Shown here: positions 1 to 12,890 of the stretch, in pieces
How positions within the stretch are numbered: the first letter of the stretch is position 1
Layout: each line of letters opens with the position of its first letter
Assembly (NCBI GenBank): GCA_032622095.1
Contig: CP136066.1
Location: forward strand, 198,016,816 to 198,080,815
Reading direction: 5' to 3'
Source: Siphonodentalium dalli
Lineage: Eukaryota > Mollusca > Scaphopoda > Gadilida > Siphonodentaliidae
Length of the DNA: 64,000 nucleotides
Made by a program: the position numbers and the translations under genes
Notes under the pieces: model-generated
Told to the model about the DNA's origin: nothing
Database searches by the model: none
What the model saw: only the letters and a program-made list of their open reading frames with translations

Positions 1-274
1 ATGGGATTTCGACGAAATTTGATACGTGGGGTTACTTTTGTCCACTGGGTGTTTTGGACGGGTCAAATCGTGACCCCGACCTGACCTTGACCTTCAAAAT
101 GATCAATTCAAGGTCAAATCGGGTAAAACCGGATGGATTTCGACGGGCACGTTTGTCGGGTACTTTTGTCCGGGCAGTGTTTTTGGACTGGTCAAATCGT
201 GACCCCACTTGACCTTGACCTTCAAAATAGACAATTCAAGGTCAAAGCCCGGACGAAGTCGGGTCACCTTCTAG
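1..274 (+). mobile_element. Helitron-like element, 3' part (continues left of window)
   Basis: Ends in an imperfect hairpin (CCCGGACGAAGTCGGG) followed ~10 nt later by CTAG at 271-274, the Helitron 3' signature (hairpin then CTRR, next base T). Internal sequence matches the two full copies at 557-1790. Confidence 0.6.
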
Positions 275-556
275 TATTATATATATATGCGGGATTATTT
301 TTGGAGAGCTCTATCGCTCGACTGAGAAAAAATAGTTTTTCTAAGAGCAGAATTTTATGTGTGAAAACTGGGGCTTTTTTCCGGCGTGATTTGTTCATGA
401 ACGACTATTCTGGAACAGGCTAATTTGAACCCGTTTTGGACTCTGGACTCCACAAAAGTCGACTCCGTTTCGTGTGTAACATAACGGGAACGTTGTGAAT
501 CAGTATTTGAATAAGACGTGATGAAAGTTACGGCCGCGTCTTTGATACGGAGTATA
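275..556 (+). repeat. Flanking direct repeat, left copy
   Basis: TTATATATAT..GGATTATTTT..GGAGA onward is similar over ~250 bp to 1791-2035 on the other side of the Helitron-like tandem. The two stretches share blocks such as the GACTGAGA..AAAATAG segment and the GAGTATTTGA..GGCCG end. Confidence 0.6.
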
Positions 557-1173
557 TCTATTATATATTTTGGAAGATCTGTGTGTCTGTGTGTCTGTGT
601 GTCTGTGTGTGTGTTCGCGATGAACTCGAAAACGTCCCAACCGATTTCGATGAAACTTGGTATGTGGGGGTATTTTCGGCCAGGGACGAACATAGGCATA
701 TTAATTTGTCCGTGCGACGTCACCTTGACCTTGAAATCGGGTCATTTCAAGGTCAAACGCCCGAATATCACGGGATTTCGATGAAACTTGGTATGTGGGG
801 GTACTTTCTTATGGCGAGTCTCATAAGCATATTCATTTGCCCGTGCGACGTGACCTTGACCTTGAAATCGGGTAACTTCAAGGTCAAATCGCCAATTTTG
901 ATGGGATTTCGACGAAATTTGATACGTTGGGTTACTTTTGTTCACCGATTGTTTTGGACGGGTCCAATCGTGACCCCGACCAGACCTTGACCTTCAAAAT
1001 GATCAATTCAAGGTCAAATCGGGTAAAACCGGATGGATTTCGACGGGCACGTTTGTCGGGTACTTTTGTCCGGGCAGTGTTTTGGACTGGTCAAATCGTT
1101 ACCCCACTTGACCTTGACCTTCAAAATGGACAATTCAAGGTCAAAGCCCGGACGAAGTCGGGTCACATTCTAG
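557..1173 (+). mobile_element. Helitron-like non-autonomous unit, copy A
   Basis: 617 bp. Begins TCTATTATATATTTTGG after an A (556) and ends CTAG (1170-1173) after the hairpin seen in the other copies. It contains a (TGTGTGTC)n block then four ~130-bp subrepeats of two kinds. Each subrepeat carries TGACCTTGA and TCAAGGTCA facing each other, in places as a perfect 12-bp hairpin (TGACCTTGAAAT..ATTTCAAGGTCA). No Rep or helicase coding is present. Confidence 0.65.
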
Positions 1174-1790
1174 TCTATTATATATTTTGGAAGATCTGTG
1201 TGTCTGTGTGTCTGTGTGTCTGTGTGTGTGTTCGCGATGAACTCGAAAACGTCCCAACCGATTTCGATGAAACTTGGTATGTGGGGGTATTTTCGCCCGG
1301 GGACGAACATAGGCATATTAATTTGTCCGTGCAACGTCACCTTGACCTTGAAATCGGGTCATTTCAAGGTCAAACGCCCGAATATCACGGGATTTCGATA
1401 AAACTTGGTATGTGGGGGTACTTTCTTATGGCGAGTCTCATAAGGATATTCATTTGCCCGTGCGACGTGACCTTGACCTTGAAATCGGGTAACTTCAAGG
1501 TCAAATCGCCAATTTTGATGGGATTTCGACGAAATTTGATACGTTGGGTTACTTTTGTTCACCGATTGTTTTGGACGGGTCCAATCGTGACCCCGACCAG
1601 ACCTTGACCTTCAAAATGATCAATTCAAGGTCAAATCGGGTAAAACCGGATGGATTTCGACGGGCACGTTTGTCGGGTACTTTTGTCCGGGCAGTGTTTT
1701 GGACTGGTCAAATCGTTACCCCACTTGACCTTGACCTTCAAAATGGACAATTCAAGGTCAAAGCCCGGACGAAGTCGGGTCACCTTCTAG
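1174..1790 (+). mobile_element. Helitron-like non-autonomous unit, copy B
   Basis: Near-identical 617-bp tandem neighbour of copy A. The junction reads CTAG|TCTATT, that is, the 3' end of A touches the 5' TC of B with nothing between. Ends CTAG at 1787-1790, then T. Open frames across it (up to 226 codons) are repeat artefacts. Confidence 0.65.
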
Positions 1791-2035
1791 TTATATATAT
1801 AAAGGATTATTTTGGGAGAACTCTTTCGCTTGACTGAGAGAAAATAGCTTTTTCTGAGTGCCAAATTTTAGGTGAAAATTATTTTAGATTTTTATGAGAA
1901 AAGAAAATGAAGGTCGATTCGAAAAGGACAAGAGTCCCCGTTTAGTGTGTGGCACGAGGCGAGCAGTGACGAATGAGTATTTGAGATGGTGAAAGAAACG
2001 GCCGGCATTGTTTCGCATCTACTCGGAGTTTATCT
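1791..2035 (+). repeat. Flanking direct repeat, right copy
   Basis: Diverged copy of 275-556 (see that entry). Confidence 0.6.
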
Positions 2036-3030
2036 CGAAAGTAATATATTAAATATTGGGGTATGCGAGAATATATTAGATGTAGGGCCAACTTTCCAAA
2101 TGTTTATGTAAACAACAGCCATGTGCACGGAAGAGAGCGTTCCGTGTTTGTGTATTCCGCATATGGCAGATATAAAGAGCGTATATGTTTTTCACTTTAG
2201 TTGGCAAAATGCATCTGTCTCCGGCGAGAGTTAATTCAAGTTGCTCAATATTTATAAGACACACTTTCAAGCATGACTGAAATATTCATCTTGAAATGTT
2301 GGGAAATGAGAGTGGTGACATTTTAGATTTAATCGAGATAATATGTCGTGTATTATACGCTTGCCATTACAAATTGTCAACATCGATGGGATAATTAGAT
2401 CAGATACATGGAGGCACGGACTCATTATGAGTGTTCATTGAACGAGTTCTCATTTCTTATCGAAAATAGGGTCATATAGAACTTATTTCAAAAACACAAA
2501 TATATGTATGCACTGAAAAAAAAGAGTAGAATCTGTCTGTCTGTCCGGATTTTTCTCTCAGACTGCTAGTCCAATGTCATCCAAATTTGGTGTAGTAAAT
2601 CGGCGTACCATGGCGGAGGTCATAACGGCGTTATTTATTGACTTTTTAAATTGCGATCTAAAATGTTTTTATTAAATAAATAAATAAAAAAAACACACAA
2701 AATAAGCTCACTACTGCCTATTTCAGAACCAAATGGATGTAAATATTTAGGTTCCATATGAACCTATTTGCATATTTCAGAACCTCCAATATGAACACAT
2801 CTCAAGCATTATGTCCAAATGTGAACCTATTTCACTAGGATATATTGAATTAGTTTATTAAATATTATCTATACATACAAAAGTATGGGTATGCCTGTCA
2901 TGTGCGCGTAGCAGGCCCATATATACGACGCTGAATAAAGGCTGTTTCAAGGGAGCCTGTTTCAGCTAGGAAACCAATATATGGATTATTTTAATCGGAA
3001 TTACGCTATATTATGAACCTATATAAGCAC
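2036..3030. other. Intergenic, no gene seen
   Basis: AT-rich. A (GTCT)n-like stretch at 2535-2547, followed by sequence resembling the Helitron-type repeats. 2705-2840 repeats a GAACCTATTT motif, which recurs inverted near 10600-10700 and resembles the 47430 minisatellite. Confidence 0.5.
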
Positions 3031-3228
3031 AAACGCATCCAGGTGTTTTAAAACCCGGGTTTTAAGACATCATGTCTTCATAAAACCCGAGTTTTTGACA
3101 TCATGGGTCATTAAAACCCGGGGTTTTTTTTACATCTTGGTTCCATAAAACCCGGGTTTTTACACATCCTGTCGTCCTCAACCCCGGATTTTTGAAATCA
3201 TGGGACCCTAAAACCCGTGTTTTAGTTA
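3031..3228 (+). repeat. AAAACCCGGGTTTT repeat block, left of satellite
   Basis: Five irregular copies of an ~35-bp unit with a self-complementary AAAACCCGGGTTTT core. The last ~105 bp recurs directly at 3950-4060 on the other side of the satellite. Confidence 0.75.
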
Positions 3229-3945
3229 TATTATAAGTGGGCGTGGCTGTTGTCAGTGCAGCGTGCATTATAAGTGGGCGTGGCACATTTTCTAATGCAG
3301 CGTGTTATAAGTGGGCGTGGTATTTTTCAGTGCATCGTGTGTTATAAGTGGGCGTGGCACTTTTTAGTGCAGCGTGCGTTATAAGTGGGCGTGACACTTT
3401 TTAGTGCAGGGTGTGTTATAAGTGGGCGTGGCACCTTTTTTATTGTAGCGTGCGTTGTAAGTGGGCGTGTGTTATAAGTGCAGCGTGTGTTATAAGCGGA
3501 CGTGGCACTTTTTCAATGCATCGTGTGTTATAAGTGGGCGTGGCACGTTTTTAATGCAGCGTGTGTTATAAGTGAGCGTGGCACTTTTTAGTGCAGCGTG
3601 TGTTATAAGTGGGCGTGTGTTATAAGTGGGCGTGGCACTTTTTTTTGCAGCGTGTGTTATGAGTGGGCGTGGCACTTTTTCAGTGCAGCGTGTGTTATAA
3701 GTGGGCGTGGCACATTTTCAGTGCGTTGTGTTATAAGTGGGCGTGGCACATTTCCAGTGCAGCGTGTGTTATAAGTGGGCGTGGCACCTTTTGAGTGCAG
3801 CGTGTGTTATAAGTGCAGCGTGTGTTATAAGTGCGGCGTGTGTTATAAGTGGGCGTGGCACATTTTCAGTGCGGCGTGTGTTACAAGTGGGCGTGGCACA
3901 TTTTCAGTGCAGCGTGTGTTATAAGTGGGCGTGTGTTATAAGCGC
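3229..3945. repeat. 37-42-bp satellite array, orientation 1
   Basis: About 17-18 diverged units of TTATAAGTGGGCGTGGCAC plus TTTTTAGTGCAGCGTGTG. Higher-order slips (short units lacking the central part) are visible. Reading frames in it are artefacts. Confidence 0.92.
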
Positions 3946-4060
3946 ATGGGACATTAAAACCCGGGTTTTTTTGACATCATGGTTCCTTAAAACCCGGGTT
4001 TTTATACATACTGTCGTCCTCAACCGCGGTTTTTTGAAGTCATGGGACCTTAAAACCATC
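3946..4060 (+). repeat. AAAACCCGGGTTTT repeat block, right of satellite
   Basis: Direct copy of 3110-3215, including the shared CTGTCGTCCTCAACC segment. The satellite sits between the two copies. Confidence 0.75.
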
Positions 4061-4305
4061 AAGTGGGAAATTTGTTCATACTATTTTTAGATCGAGTTAT
4101 TTCACATGGTATGCGCCGAATGAACGCGAGCCGTAAAGTGTCCCAAATTGATTGTATGTATATATTATATCATATGTATATATTATATATGTTAGTTGAT
4201 AGAAGTGTTTCCAGACAGGAGTCTTCGGTTCATATTCATTAGTTTATACCAAGGAAACTATATAAAACGTGTTATAGTAAGAGATGGACCATCTTTAATT
4301 GGTAG

Positions 4306-4496
4306 AAGCGTGGCACGTTTTTAGTATATCGTGCATTATAAGTGGGAATGGCAATTGTTTAGTGCAGCGTGCGTCATATGCGGGCGTGACACTGTTTAGT
4401 GCAGCGTGCGTTTAAGTGGGCGTGGCACTTTTTAGTGCAGCGTGCGTTATAAGTAGGCGTGGCATAGTTTTAGTGCAGCGTGCGTTATAAGTGGCT
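4306..4496. repeat. Same satellite, orientation 1, short block
   Basis: Four to five units in the same orientation as 3229-3945, after a ~245-bp unrelated gap (4061-4305). Confidence 0.85.
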
Positions 4497-6675
4497 TTAT
4501 TTAAAAGTGCCACGCCCACATATAACGCACGCTGCACCAACAAAGTTCCACGCTCACTTATAACGCACGCTGCACTAACAAAAAGTGCCACGCCCACTTC
4601 TAACGGACGCTGCACTAAAAAGTGCCACGTCCACTTGTAACGCATGCTGCTCTAAAAACAGCCACGCCCACTTATAACGCACGATGCACTAAAAAAGTGC
4701 CACGCCCATATATAACGCACGCTGCACTAAACAAGTGCCACGCCCACTTATAGCGCACACTGCACCAAAAAAGTGACAGGCCCAATTATAACGCACACTG
4801 CACTAAAATAACGCACGATACACTAAAACAGTGCCACGCCCACTTATAACGCACGATGCACTGAAAAAGTGCCACGGCCTCTTATAACGCACATTGCACT
4901 AAAAAGGGCCCGGCCCACTTATAACGCACACGGCACTAAAAACAGCCACGCCCATTTATAACGCACGCTGCACTAAAAATAGCCACGCCCACTTATAACG
5001 CACGCTGCTCAAAAAATGTGCCAAGCCAACATATAACGCACGCTGCTCTAAAAAAGTGACACACCCACTTATAAAGCACGCTGCAATAAAAACAGCCACG
5101 CCCACTTATAACGCATGCTGCACTAAAAAGTGCCACGCCCACTTATAACACACGCTGCACTAAAACAGCCACATCCATTTATAACGCACGCTGCACTAAG
5201 AAAATGCCACGACCACCTATAACGCCCGCTGCACGAAAAAAGTGCCACGCCCACTTATAGCGCACGCTACACTAAAAAAAGTGCCACGCCCACTTATAAC
5301 GCACGCTGCTCTATAAAGTGCCCGGCCCACTTATAACGCACACTGCACTAAAAAGTGCCAGGCCCACTTATAACGCGCACTGCATTAAATAACGCACGAT
5401 ACACTAAAACGTGCCACGCCCACTTATAACGCACGCTGCACTGAAAAATTGCCACGGCTTCTTATAACGCACATTGCACTAAAAGGGGCCCGGCCAACCT
5501 ATAACGCACACTGCACTCAAAACAGCCACGCCCACTTATAACGCTCGCTGCACTAAAAAAGTGCCATACCCACTAATAGCGCACGCTGCACTAAAAATAG
5601 CCAAGACCACTTTTAACACACACTGCACTAAAAAAGTTCCAAGCCCACATATAACGCACGCTGCTCTAAAAAAGTGACACGCCCACTTATAAAGCACGCT
5701 GCACTAAAACAGCCACGCCCACTTATAACGCACCCTGCAGTAAAATAAGTGTCAGGCCCACGCTGCACTAAAAAGTGCCACGCCAACTGCACTAAAAAAG
5801 TGCCACACCCACTTATAACACACGCTGCACGAAAAACGTGTCACGCCCACTTATAACGCACGCTACACTAAAAAGTGCCACGCCAACAGCACTACAAAAG
5901 TGCCACACCCACTTATAACACACGCTACACTAAAAAACTGCCACGCCCACTTATAACGCACGCTGCACTAAAAAAGTGTCACGCCCACTTATAACCCACG
6001 CTGCACTAAAAAGTGCCACGCCAACTGCACTAAAAAAGTGCCACGCCCACTTATAACACACGCTGCACTAAAAAGTGCCGCGCCCACTTATAACGCGTGC
6101 CGCACTAAAGGGTGCCACGCCCACTTATAACGCACGCTGCACTAAAAAGGTGTCACGCCCACTGATAAAGCACGTTGCACTAAAAAAAGTGCCACGCCCA
6201 CTTATAACGCACGCTGCACTAAAAAGTGCCACGCCAACTGCACTAAAAAAGTGCCACGCCCACTTATAACACACGATGCACTAAAAAGTGCCACGCCCAC
6301 TTATAACGCGTGCCGCACTAAAATGTGCCACGCCCACTTATAACGCACGCTGCACTAAAAAGGTGTCACGCCCACTGATAAAGCACGTTGCACTAAAAAA
6401 AGTGCCACGCCCACTTATAACGCACGCTGCACTAAAACAGTGTCACGCCCACCTATAACGCACGCTGCACTAAAAAAGTGCCACGCCCACTTATATCGCA
6501 CGCTGCACTAAAAAAGTGTCACGCCCACTTATGAAGTTCGCTGCACTAAAAACAAGTGCCACGCCCACTTATAACGCACGCTGCACTAAAATCAGCCATG
6601 CCCGTTTATAACGCACGCTGCACTAAAAAAGTGCCACGTCTATTTATAACGCACGCTGCACTAAAAAGTGCATAT
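4497..6675. repeat. Same satellite, inverted orientation
   Basis: Some 55 units reading GTGCCACGCCCACTTATAAC plus GCACGCTGCACTAAAAA. Orientation flips at ~4497 (..TTATAAGTGGC|TTTATTTAAAAGTGCCAC..), so the array forms a very long inverted repeat with 3229-4496. Some units are truncated (CCAACTGCACTAAAAAAG). Confidence 0.92.
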
Positions 6676-7195
6676 TTATAGCAACCACTATAGGTTTAGG
6701 CGTGAATGACGTCACTAATTTTTACAATACCATGAAACATAATTTCGGCGCGATCTGGAGCGGCGTACAAAATAGGGGTGAAAAATCACGTGACTTCCGG
6801 TCGTGTATTGCTATTTAATTGGTAATTGGTATCCCCTCTGGGGGCAATTGATCTCCCAAGGAAATGGTCAAATCACGGAATCGGCAGTGGACAGTGGGAT
6901 GATTATGAATTTAGCAACTTCAGTTTTTCCGAACAATTCCTATGTGATTTAGGCCTATACATTAGTTTCATTTTGACCAATTTCGTTGGTTAGCTGAACG
7001 AAAACCAGCGAAGACGTCATGACATGCTACATGACGTAATTTACGTCATTTGGCTGTGGGCCAGAATCCAGACCAATTTGGTCTCCACCGGAAAGACTGA
7101 TTTCACATGACTGGACTAGACTCAATTATATATACACATACACGCTTTATTTACCACCTGGATACTGCCAATGCGCGTACTCGGCTATGAAATTG
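6676..7195. other. Intergenic, no gene seen
   Basis: Unique-looking sequence with TGACGTCA and TGACGTAA-like words near 6708 and 7030. No supported coding. Confidence 0.5.
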
Positions 7196-7760
7196 GCGCC
7201 TTCAGGTCGGCGCAATGTCGTTCCACCACACTACAATTTCGCTCCTGTGCAGAGCAATGTCGCCGTACCACAGTGCAATTGCGCTTGAGTGCAACGCAAA
7301 GTCGCCGCAGTGCAATTGCGCTTGAGTGCAGCGCAATGTCGCGGCATTGCAGTGCAATTGAGCTTCAGTGTAACGCAATGTCGCTGCACCAGTGCAATTG
7401 CGCATCAATGCAGAGCAACGTCGCCGTACCACAGTGCAATTGCGCTTGGTGGAGCGCAATGTCGCCATACCGCAGTACACATCGCAACAGTGCAATTTGC
7501 GATTGAGTGCAGCGCAATGTCGCGACATCATAGTGCAATTGCGCTTGAGTGCAGCGCAATGTCGCGGCATCGCAGTGCAATTGCGCTTGAGTGCATAGCA
7601 ATGTCGCGACATCGCAGTGCAATTGCGCTTGAGTGAAGCACAATTTCGCCGCACCACAGTGTAATTGCGCTTGATTGCAGCACAATGTCGTTGCAATACA
7701 ATGCTAATGTGCTTCAGTACATTGTACTGTCGCTGCAGTTTTATGTAATTGCGCGCCATT
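7196..7760. repeat. 42-bp minisatellite
   Basis: About 13 diverged units, GTGCAGCGCAATGTCGCGGC plus ATCGCAGTGCAATTGCGCTTGA. Because the period is a multiple of 3, open frames of 100-185 codons run through it on both strands; these are not genes. Scattered GCGCAATTTCG words continue to ~8010. Confidence 0.9.
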
Positions 7761-8876
7761 GTAGCGCAAATTTCGTTGCAACGCAGCGAAATTGGGATGC
7801 TTTTCTATGTAGAGCAATGCAGCGCAATCGTGACCACTGTGCAATTGTGTCCCTTAGCGCAATAGTCAGAGCGTGTGTATTTGGCCGCCGAAACCACGCT
7901 GGTACTCGCTCGTTGGTTACAGTGTGCTCGCTCGATCGCTTATTCACAGCGCAATTTCGCTTAATCGCATCGCAATTTTAGTTGAGCACAGCGCAATTTC
8001 ACTTGAGTGAAATTGTTTGTAATTAGTTTAGTAGTCCAATGCGTGTGCATGCATGGTCTGTAGGCATTATGAATTATCATACATATAAATATAATGATAA
8101 CCGTTTTCGCAAAAGATATATGCGAAAATAACACAACGCAAACGTGCCTACTTCAGAATCAAATTACTCCAGTTAAATAGCCAAGAGTGTTCCCTTTCGT
8201 GCGTTGCGCCGGTGTTTAGTTATGGCGTTTTGTAATAATGCGCTCGACTCAACTGCGTTGAATTTCCCTCCAGACAAATTGATTAACGAATATTCCCCCT
8301 AATAGGCGGACAACAGATTCAATAAATTCCCGTCTCGCAAAGAATTGGCCGCACAGAAATTTCAGCGGCATATCATTTCGCGCGAGATATATAATTGAAC
8401 CAATCTACCCTAACAAGGGGACAAGCTTCGCGGTTTGAGTCGCGCGAAAGCAATTGGCCGGCTGTCGCTAATGTAATTCAACATAGGCTCGCAGGGTTTT
8501 TTTTAAAATGTTTTGTCAGCGTTGTCGTTAGCCATGAAGAACGATTCCGTGTCCATCTTAACATGGGTCGACGTGCTGGCAGAAGTTGAGATGGGACCTC
8601 AACCAAATTTTTGTCAAGTTGATGTGGGGGGGGGGGGGGCTTATATGACATTGACACTAAAATGACCTTGACCTCTGTTGAAAGACATCTCACTTAAAGG
8701 GCCATTTTGCTAGACATGTGTTGCGATGTACACGATTATGTCACTATTCAGGGGCCTCGTATAGCTACCGTGATAAATATACCAGTATCAAGGAGGCTCC
8801 TACATGCCTGAGTCTGTATCTGACGAACAGAAACATGGGACTACGATATCAATATGAACTTGACCTCCATGGAGAA
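7761..8876. other. Intergenic, degenerate minisatellite tail then plain DNA
   Basis: Decayed GCGCAAT words to ~8010, then unique sequence. A G homopolymer interrupts 8627-8639. TGACCTTGACC at 8660 matches the Helitron-like subrepeats. No gene. Confidence 0.5.
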
Positions 8877-9431
8877 TCTAATATATATTTTGGGACTTTT
8901 GTCTGTTTGTCTGTTTGTCTGTTAGCTATGGCCGGGAAAACTGCGGGACGGATTTTGACGAAATTTGATATTTAGGGGTACTTTTGTCCGTGGATTGTCT
9001 TGGACGGGTCAAAGCGTGACCCGACTTGACCTCGACCTTCAAAATGGTCATTCAATGTCAAATATGGTAAAGCTGGCGGTTTTCGACGACATTTGATACC
9101 TATGTGTACTTTTGTCCGGGGAGTGTTTTGGACGGGTCAAATCATGACCCCGACTTGACCTCGACCTTCAAAATGGTCAATGCAAGGTCAAATCGGGTAA
9201 AGCTAGCGGTTTTCGACGACATTGATACCTAGTGTACTTTTGTCCGGGGAGTGTTTTTGGACGGGTCAAATCGTGACCCCGACATGACCTAGACCTTCAA
9301 AATGGTCAATTCAAGGTCAAATCTGGTCCAATTTCGCATGTGACCGTGTCCTTACTCATGTACGCTCATATAGTCACGTTTCTGGCAAAGAAATCCCTAA
9401 ATAGCCCGGACGAAGTCGGCCCACCAGCTAG
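8877..9431 (+). mobile_element. Helitron-like non-autonomous element, isolated copy
   Basis: Begins TCTAATATATATTTTGGG after A, and ends GCCCGGACGAAGTCGGC hairpin, spacer, CTAG (9428-9431), then T. Inside are (TTTGTCTG)n and three ~130-bp subrepeats of the same kind as at 557-1790, diverged. Confidence 0.65.
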
Positions 9432-12120
9432 TAACATAGAAGACGAGTGAAATTGTGGGTAAAATCGCGATTTGGAGATGCGCATGTTAACGGGAGCTGT
9501 TTATTGAATACAATGTGTTCTGTCTCGTGTCACAGAGACCAGACCCAGTGAACTATATGACATACATCGTGCCACCGAGACCTACCATATTCCACAAATA
9601 CAAGTAACATGCACCATGCCCGTTCTAACTGGGATGATGCTTAATTCGGCATCGAGAATGTTCCGAGTGAATTACCTAAAAAAAAAAGTAACTGGATCCG
9701 ACAAAGCATCGCATGTGGTTGCGCCGCTACGTGTCACGTATGATCATATTATACATTTATATATGCGTATAGAGATATATACATACTTCTTTAAAAAGGC
9801 TTCCTTTAAAGTGCTTGACTTATTGATATATACATTAATACATCGTACCTATCTATATAATAATACCATATGATATACATATATCATTGTGTATTATTAT
9901 ATGTGTAGATACATATAATACATACATCTATATATCATGTACACATACATGTACATACTGTGTAACACTGATACTGTATTCAGACAAAATTTCCGGCTAC
10001 AACCATTGACCAAGCAATCTTAACCAAATATTTAGCATTTAAATTGCCATTGCGAGCGCTTTGTGAATACTGAATAGAACCTGGTGTGAAATCACTATTG
10101 CGAGGGCTACGAGCAATTTGCCCTTCCACATTAAAAACATCATATCACTATGCATATATGGCATCAATAGCTCGCAAACGAGTGTGGCTCGCCACACAGT
10201 AGTATTCCAACCAGGCTCTGCTCATGATTCAAAGAACTGGATAATTTTACATGCATACCCTTGACAAATTAAATAACCAAGGCCTAACTTGCACTGATGA
10301 AAAACATGTATTCCTGATTGACAATGCTATTCACATGTTGCCTTGATAATAATATTCATTATTCACATGTTGCTTCACTGCTGGCTTCATGACAAATGGT
10401 AAAATGTTGGGAATTTTATCCCATAAAAAGTAATAATCGTGCTAAAACTGACAGTCAGGGACTATTTCAATACTGTGCTTATTTTTACGAAACCAGCGGG
10501 AAAATAATAAACCAACTATTATTAGTGCATTATGCGTTATAAAGCTGAACGCTCTTTGTGTGTGTTTTCGCTGTCACTGTCATCCAACGGTATAAGTCAA
10601 CATATCGTGCAAATAGGTTCATCAAGCGACTAAATATTCACATAGGTTCATATTGGACTTATTTGATTCTGCAATAAGCCCATATAGGACAAATACCTGT
10701 TATTCAGTTCAATAACGTGGGTCGCAGCGAAAACACATTATAAATATATATGAATATTATATACATCTGTGTTAAAAATTGAATGGGAAGAGAAAGGAGG
10801 CAAGTGTGCAAAAAAAACAAAAGCTGAGTTACATGACCTCCAATTATTGCATTGCTATTTCTAAGTATAAAATGCCATAAAACATGTTTTGCTTCCATGT
10901 TTTTGTGCAAATACACAAAAAATATTACATTTTTCACCATAAAATGTATTTCCAAGATCAAAAGTAGTTCATATGTCAATGCATTATATATTTCTATGCC
11001 TCCTTTCTCATATCGTGCATATTAGCACTATTATTTAGTCCTTAAACACTTATTTGATTCTGTAGGTTACACTGGTGTAAATCTGGTTCGGAGTGACATC
11101 TAGCGGATATATAGGAGAGCATAAAATAGACACTGGGTCCTGATTGGTCAATAGCCTTGAGTTTTTTAGCACAAAAAATACATCACACCTCTTCCCTATG
11201 ATTTCCCAAAGGTAAAATAGCCACTGGCACAGGAATTAACCCTTTGTAGTAGTGAAGTTTGAATTTTTTGGAGTGGTCTAAAATATGACATTATTTTTTT
11301 AGTGCAGTTCTGACACAAGTAATTTAAAGGTAAATTCCCTGCTAGATGGATACGATTTATTTTACCTAGAAAGTTTCCGCAAATGTCAATCTTTCAGATT
11401 TAAATAAAATGTTTGACCTGGGATTTATATTGTAAACAGTATATGGCTATATGCTAAAACATTTGGACTGAAGCCCATGGAAAATATTTACAAAGGGCAA
11501 AAATGAGCTATTTTGCATTTTTTATCCATGGGAGTCACTTTAAGGTGTTTTGAGGCATTTTTCACAGCTTGGTCTTTTAGTCCACCGAATCTCTAATTCT
11601 TGCTGCTGATGTGTCTTCTTTCATTAATATCAGCCCAAAAAAATACTATTATTTTTGATAAAAAATGTCAATTTTTCAAGGAATTTTCAGAATTTATCAA
11701 GGAGTCACATGATGATGAAATACCCATGACATTATCAAGTTAATGACACACATACCAATTGTTATAAGAAGCTAAACTAACAAGTATTTTGGATTTTACA
11801 GCCAGTGATGTACAGGTATAACCGTATATATCATGAACGTGTGTCATTTCCACTGGTGGGTATGGTCATTGGAAAGTTAATAGCACTAAAACTTGGATAC
11901 ATTTAAGAAAATGATTCAGTACTTTGATGAGAGCATATCTGTGTTTAACTAATTCAATATACACCCACACCCAGTTATTTGGATCACCCTTGCAGACCTG
12001 AAAATGCCATATTTTAGTTTCCTATGTGCTGGTAAAGCCACTGTGCTTGATGGTTAGCTGATCAGATCTGGACTCACTGACCTCACATAACCAGAAATTC
12101 TTTCATGGAAAGAATCCTGT
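9432..12120. other. Intergenic, no gene seen
   Basis: 2.7 kb of AT-rich DNA with TA-rich microsatellite-like patches (9760-9960). No frame above ~90 codons and none recognisable. Confidence 0.5.
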
Positions 12121-12890
12121 ACCACTAGTCTTCCATAGCTGATCCAATGGTGACAAGACCACTTTCGCAGATTGCTGCTTCCCGCGGTCATGTCGCTCGG
12201 TATATATTTACTGGATTCAGGCCTTGAAATCTTAAGGCGGGCTGGCGGGCTGCCCGCCTACAGCCCGCCTAGAATTTTCCAAGGTGGGCTTTTTATAGCC
12301 CGCCTCGTCAACAATAGGAAATTTATTAATTTATTTTATCGGGTTTTACGGCATCGAAATTGAAGATTTAAATTGTACAGTGTGCGCATGCGTGATCTCT
12401 GCAACAGATGGTAATAATGTCAAATGCGGAATCATTAAATTCCGGAAAAAAATATTCCGTAAATCAGATCTTTTGATTGATTCTCACACATTTTAAGGAC
12501 AAAATAAATTATTTCTCTTCATAAGATTGAGCTTACAATATATTTCACTGGATAAAAGCAACATATAACTGTGGATAGTGAGAACCAAATGTCATCGTTT
12601 CGATTTAGTTCAACCTTTCGTTCCGTTTCCTGTTCCTATCAGAGAACATTGTATATCACAATTTAAATCGATAATTTTCTCACTTCGATTAATAATCTTA
12701 ATATATGAGCTAATGTCTCCAAGTTATCAATCACTGTGGTGAATATTCTTGTTTACAATGTTATTAAATTATTAAAGTTGAGAAAATATTCTCTATGTCC
12801 CAAATTGCAAACATCCAGTAAATCTACACCGAGCTACTTGAAGCAGCAATCTGCGAAAGTGGTCTGGTCATCGGTGATGGAATATGGATT
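12121..12890. repeat. Inverted repeat pair, ~50-bp arms
   Basis: 12130-12182 (..GACCACTTTCGCAGATTGCTGCTTC) is inverted at 12840-12890 (GAAGCAGCAATCTGCGAAAGTGGTC..). Confidence 0.6.

Noticed and set aside
927-1607. 226-codon frame at the left end
   Set aside because: It spans the junction of two tandem Helitron-like units and appears in each copy as a repeat artefact.
4412-4645. 77-codon frame across the satellite flip
   Set aside because: Made of satellite units only.
7171-7759. Open frames up to 185 codons on both strands
   Set aside because: They run through a 42-bp minisatellite and translate to repeats in several registers.
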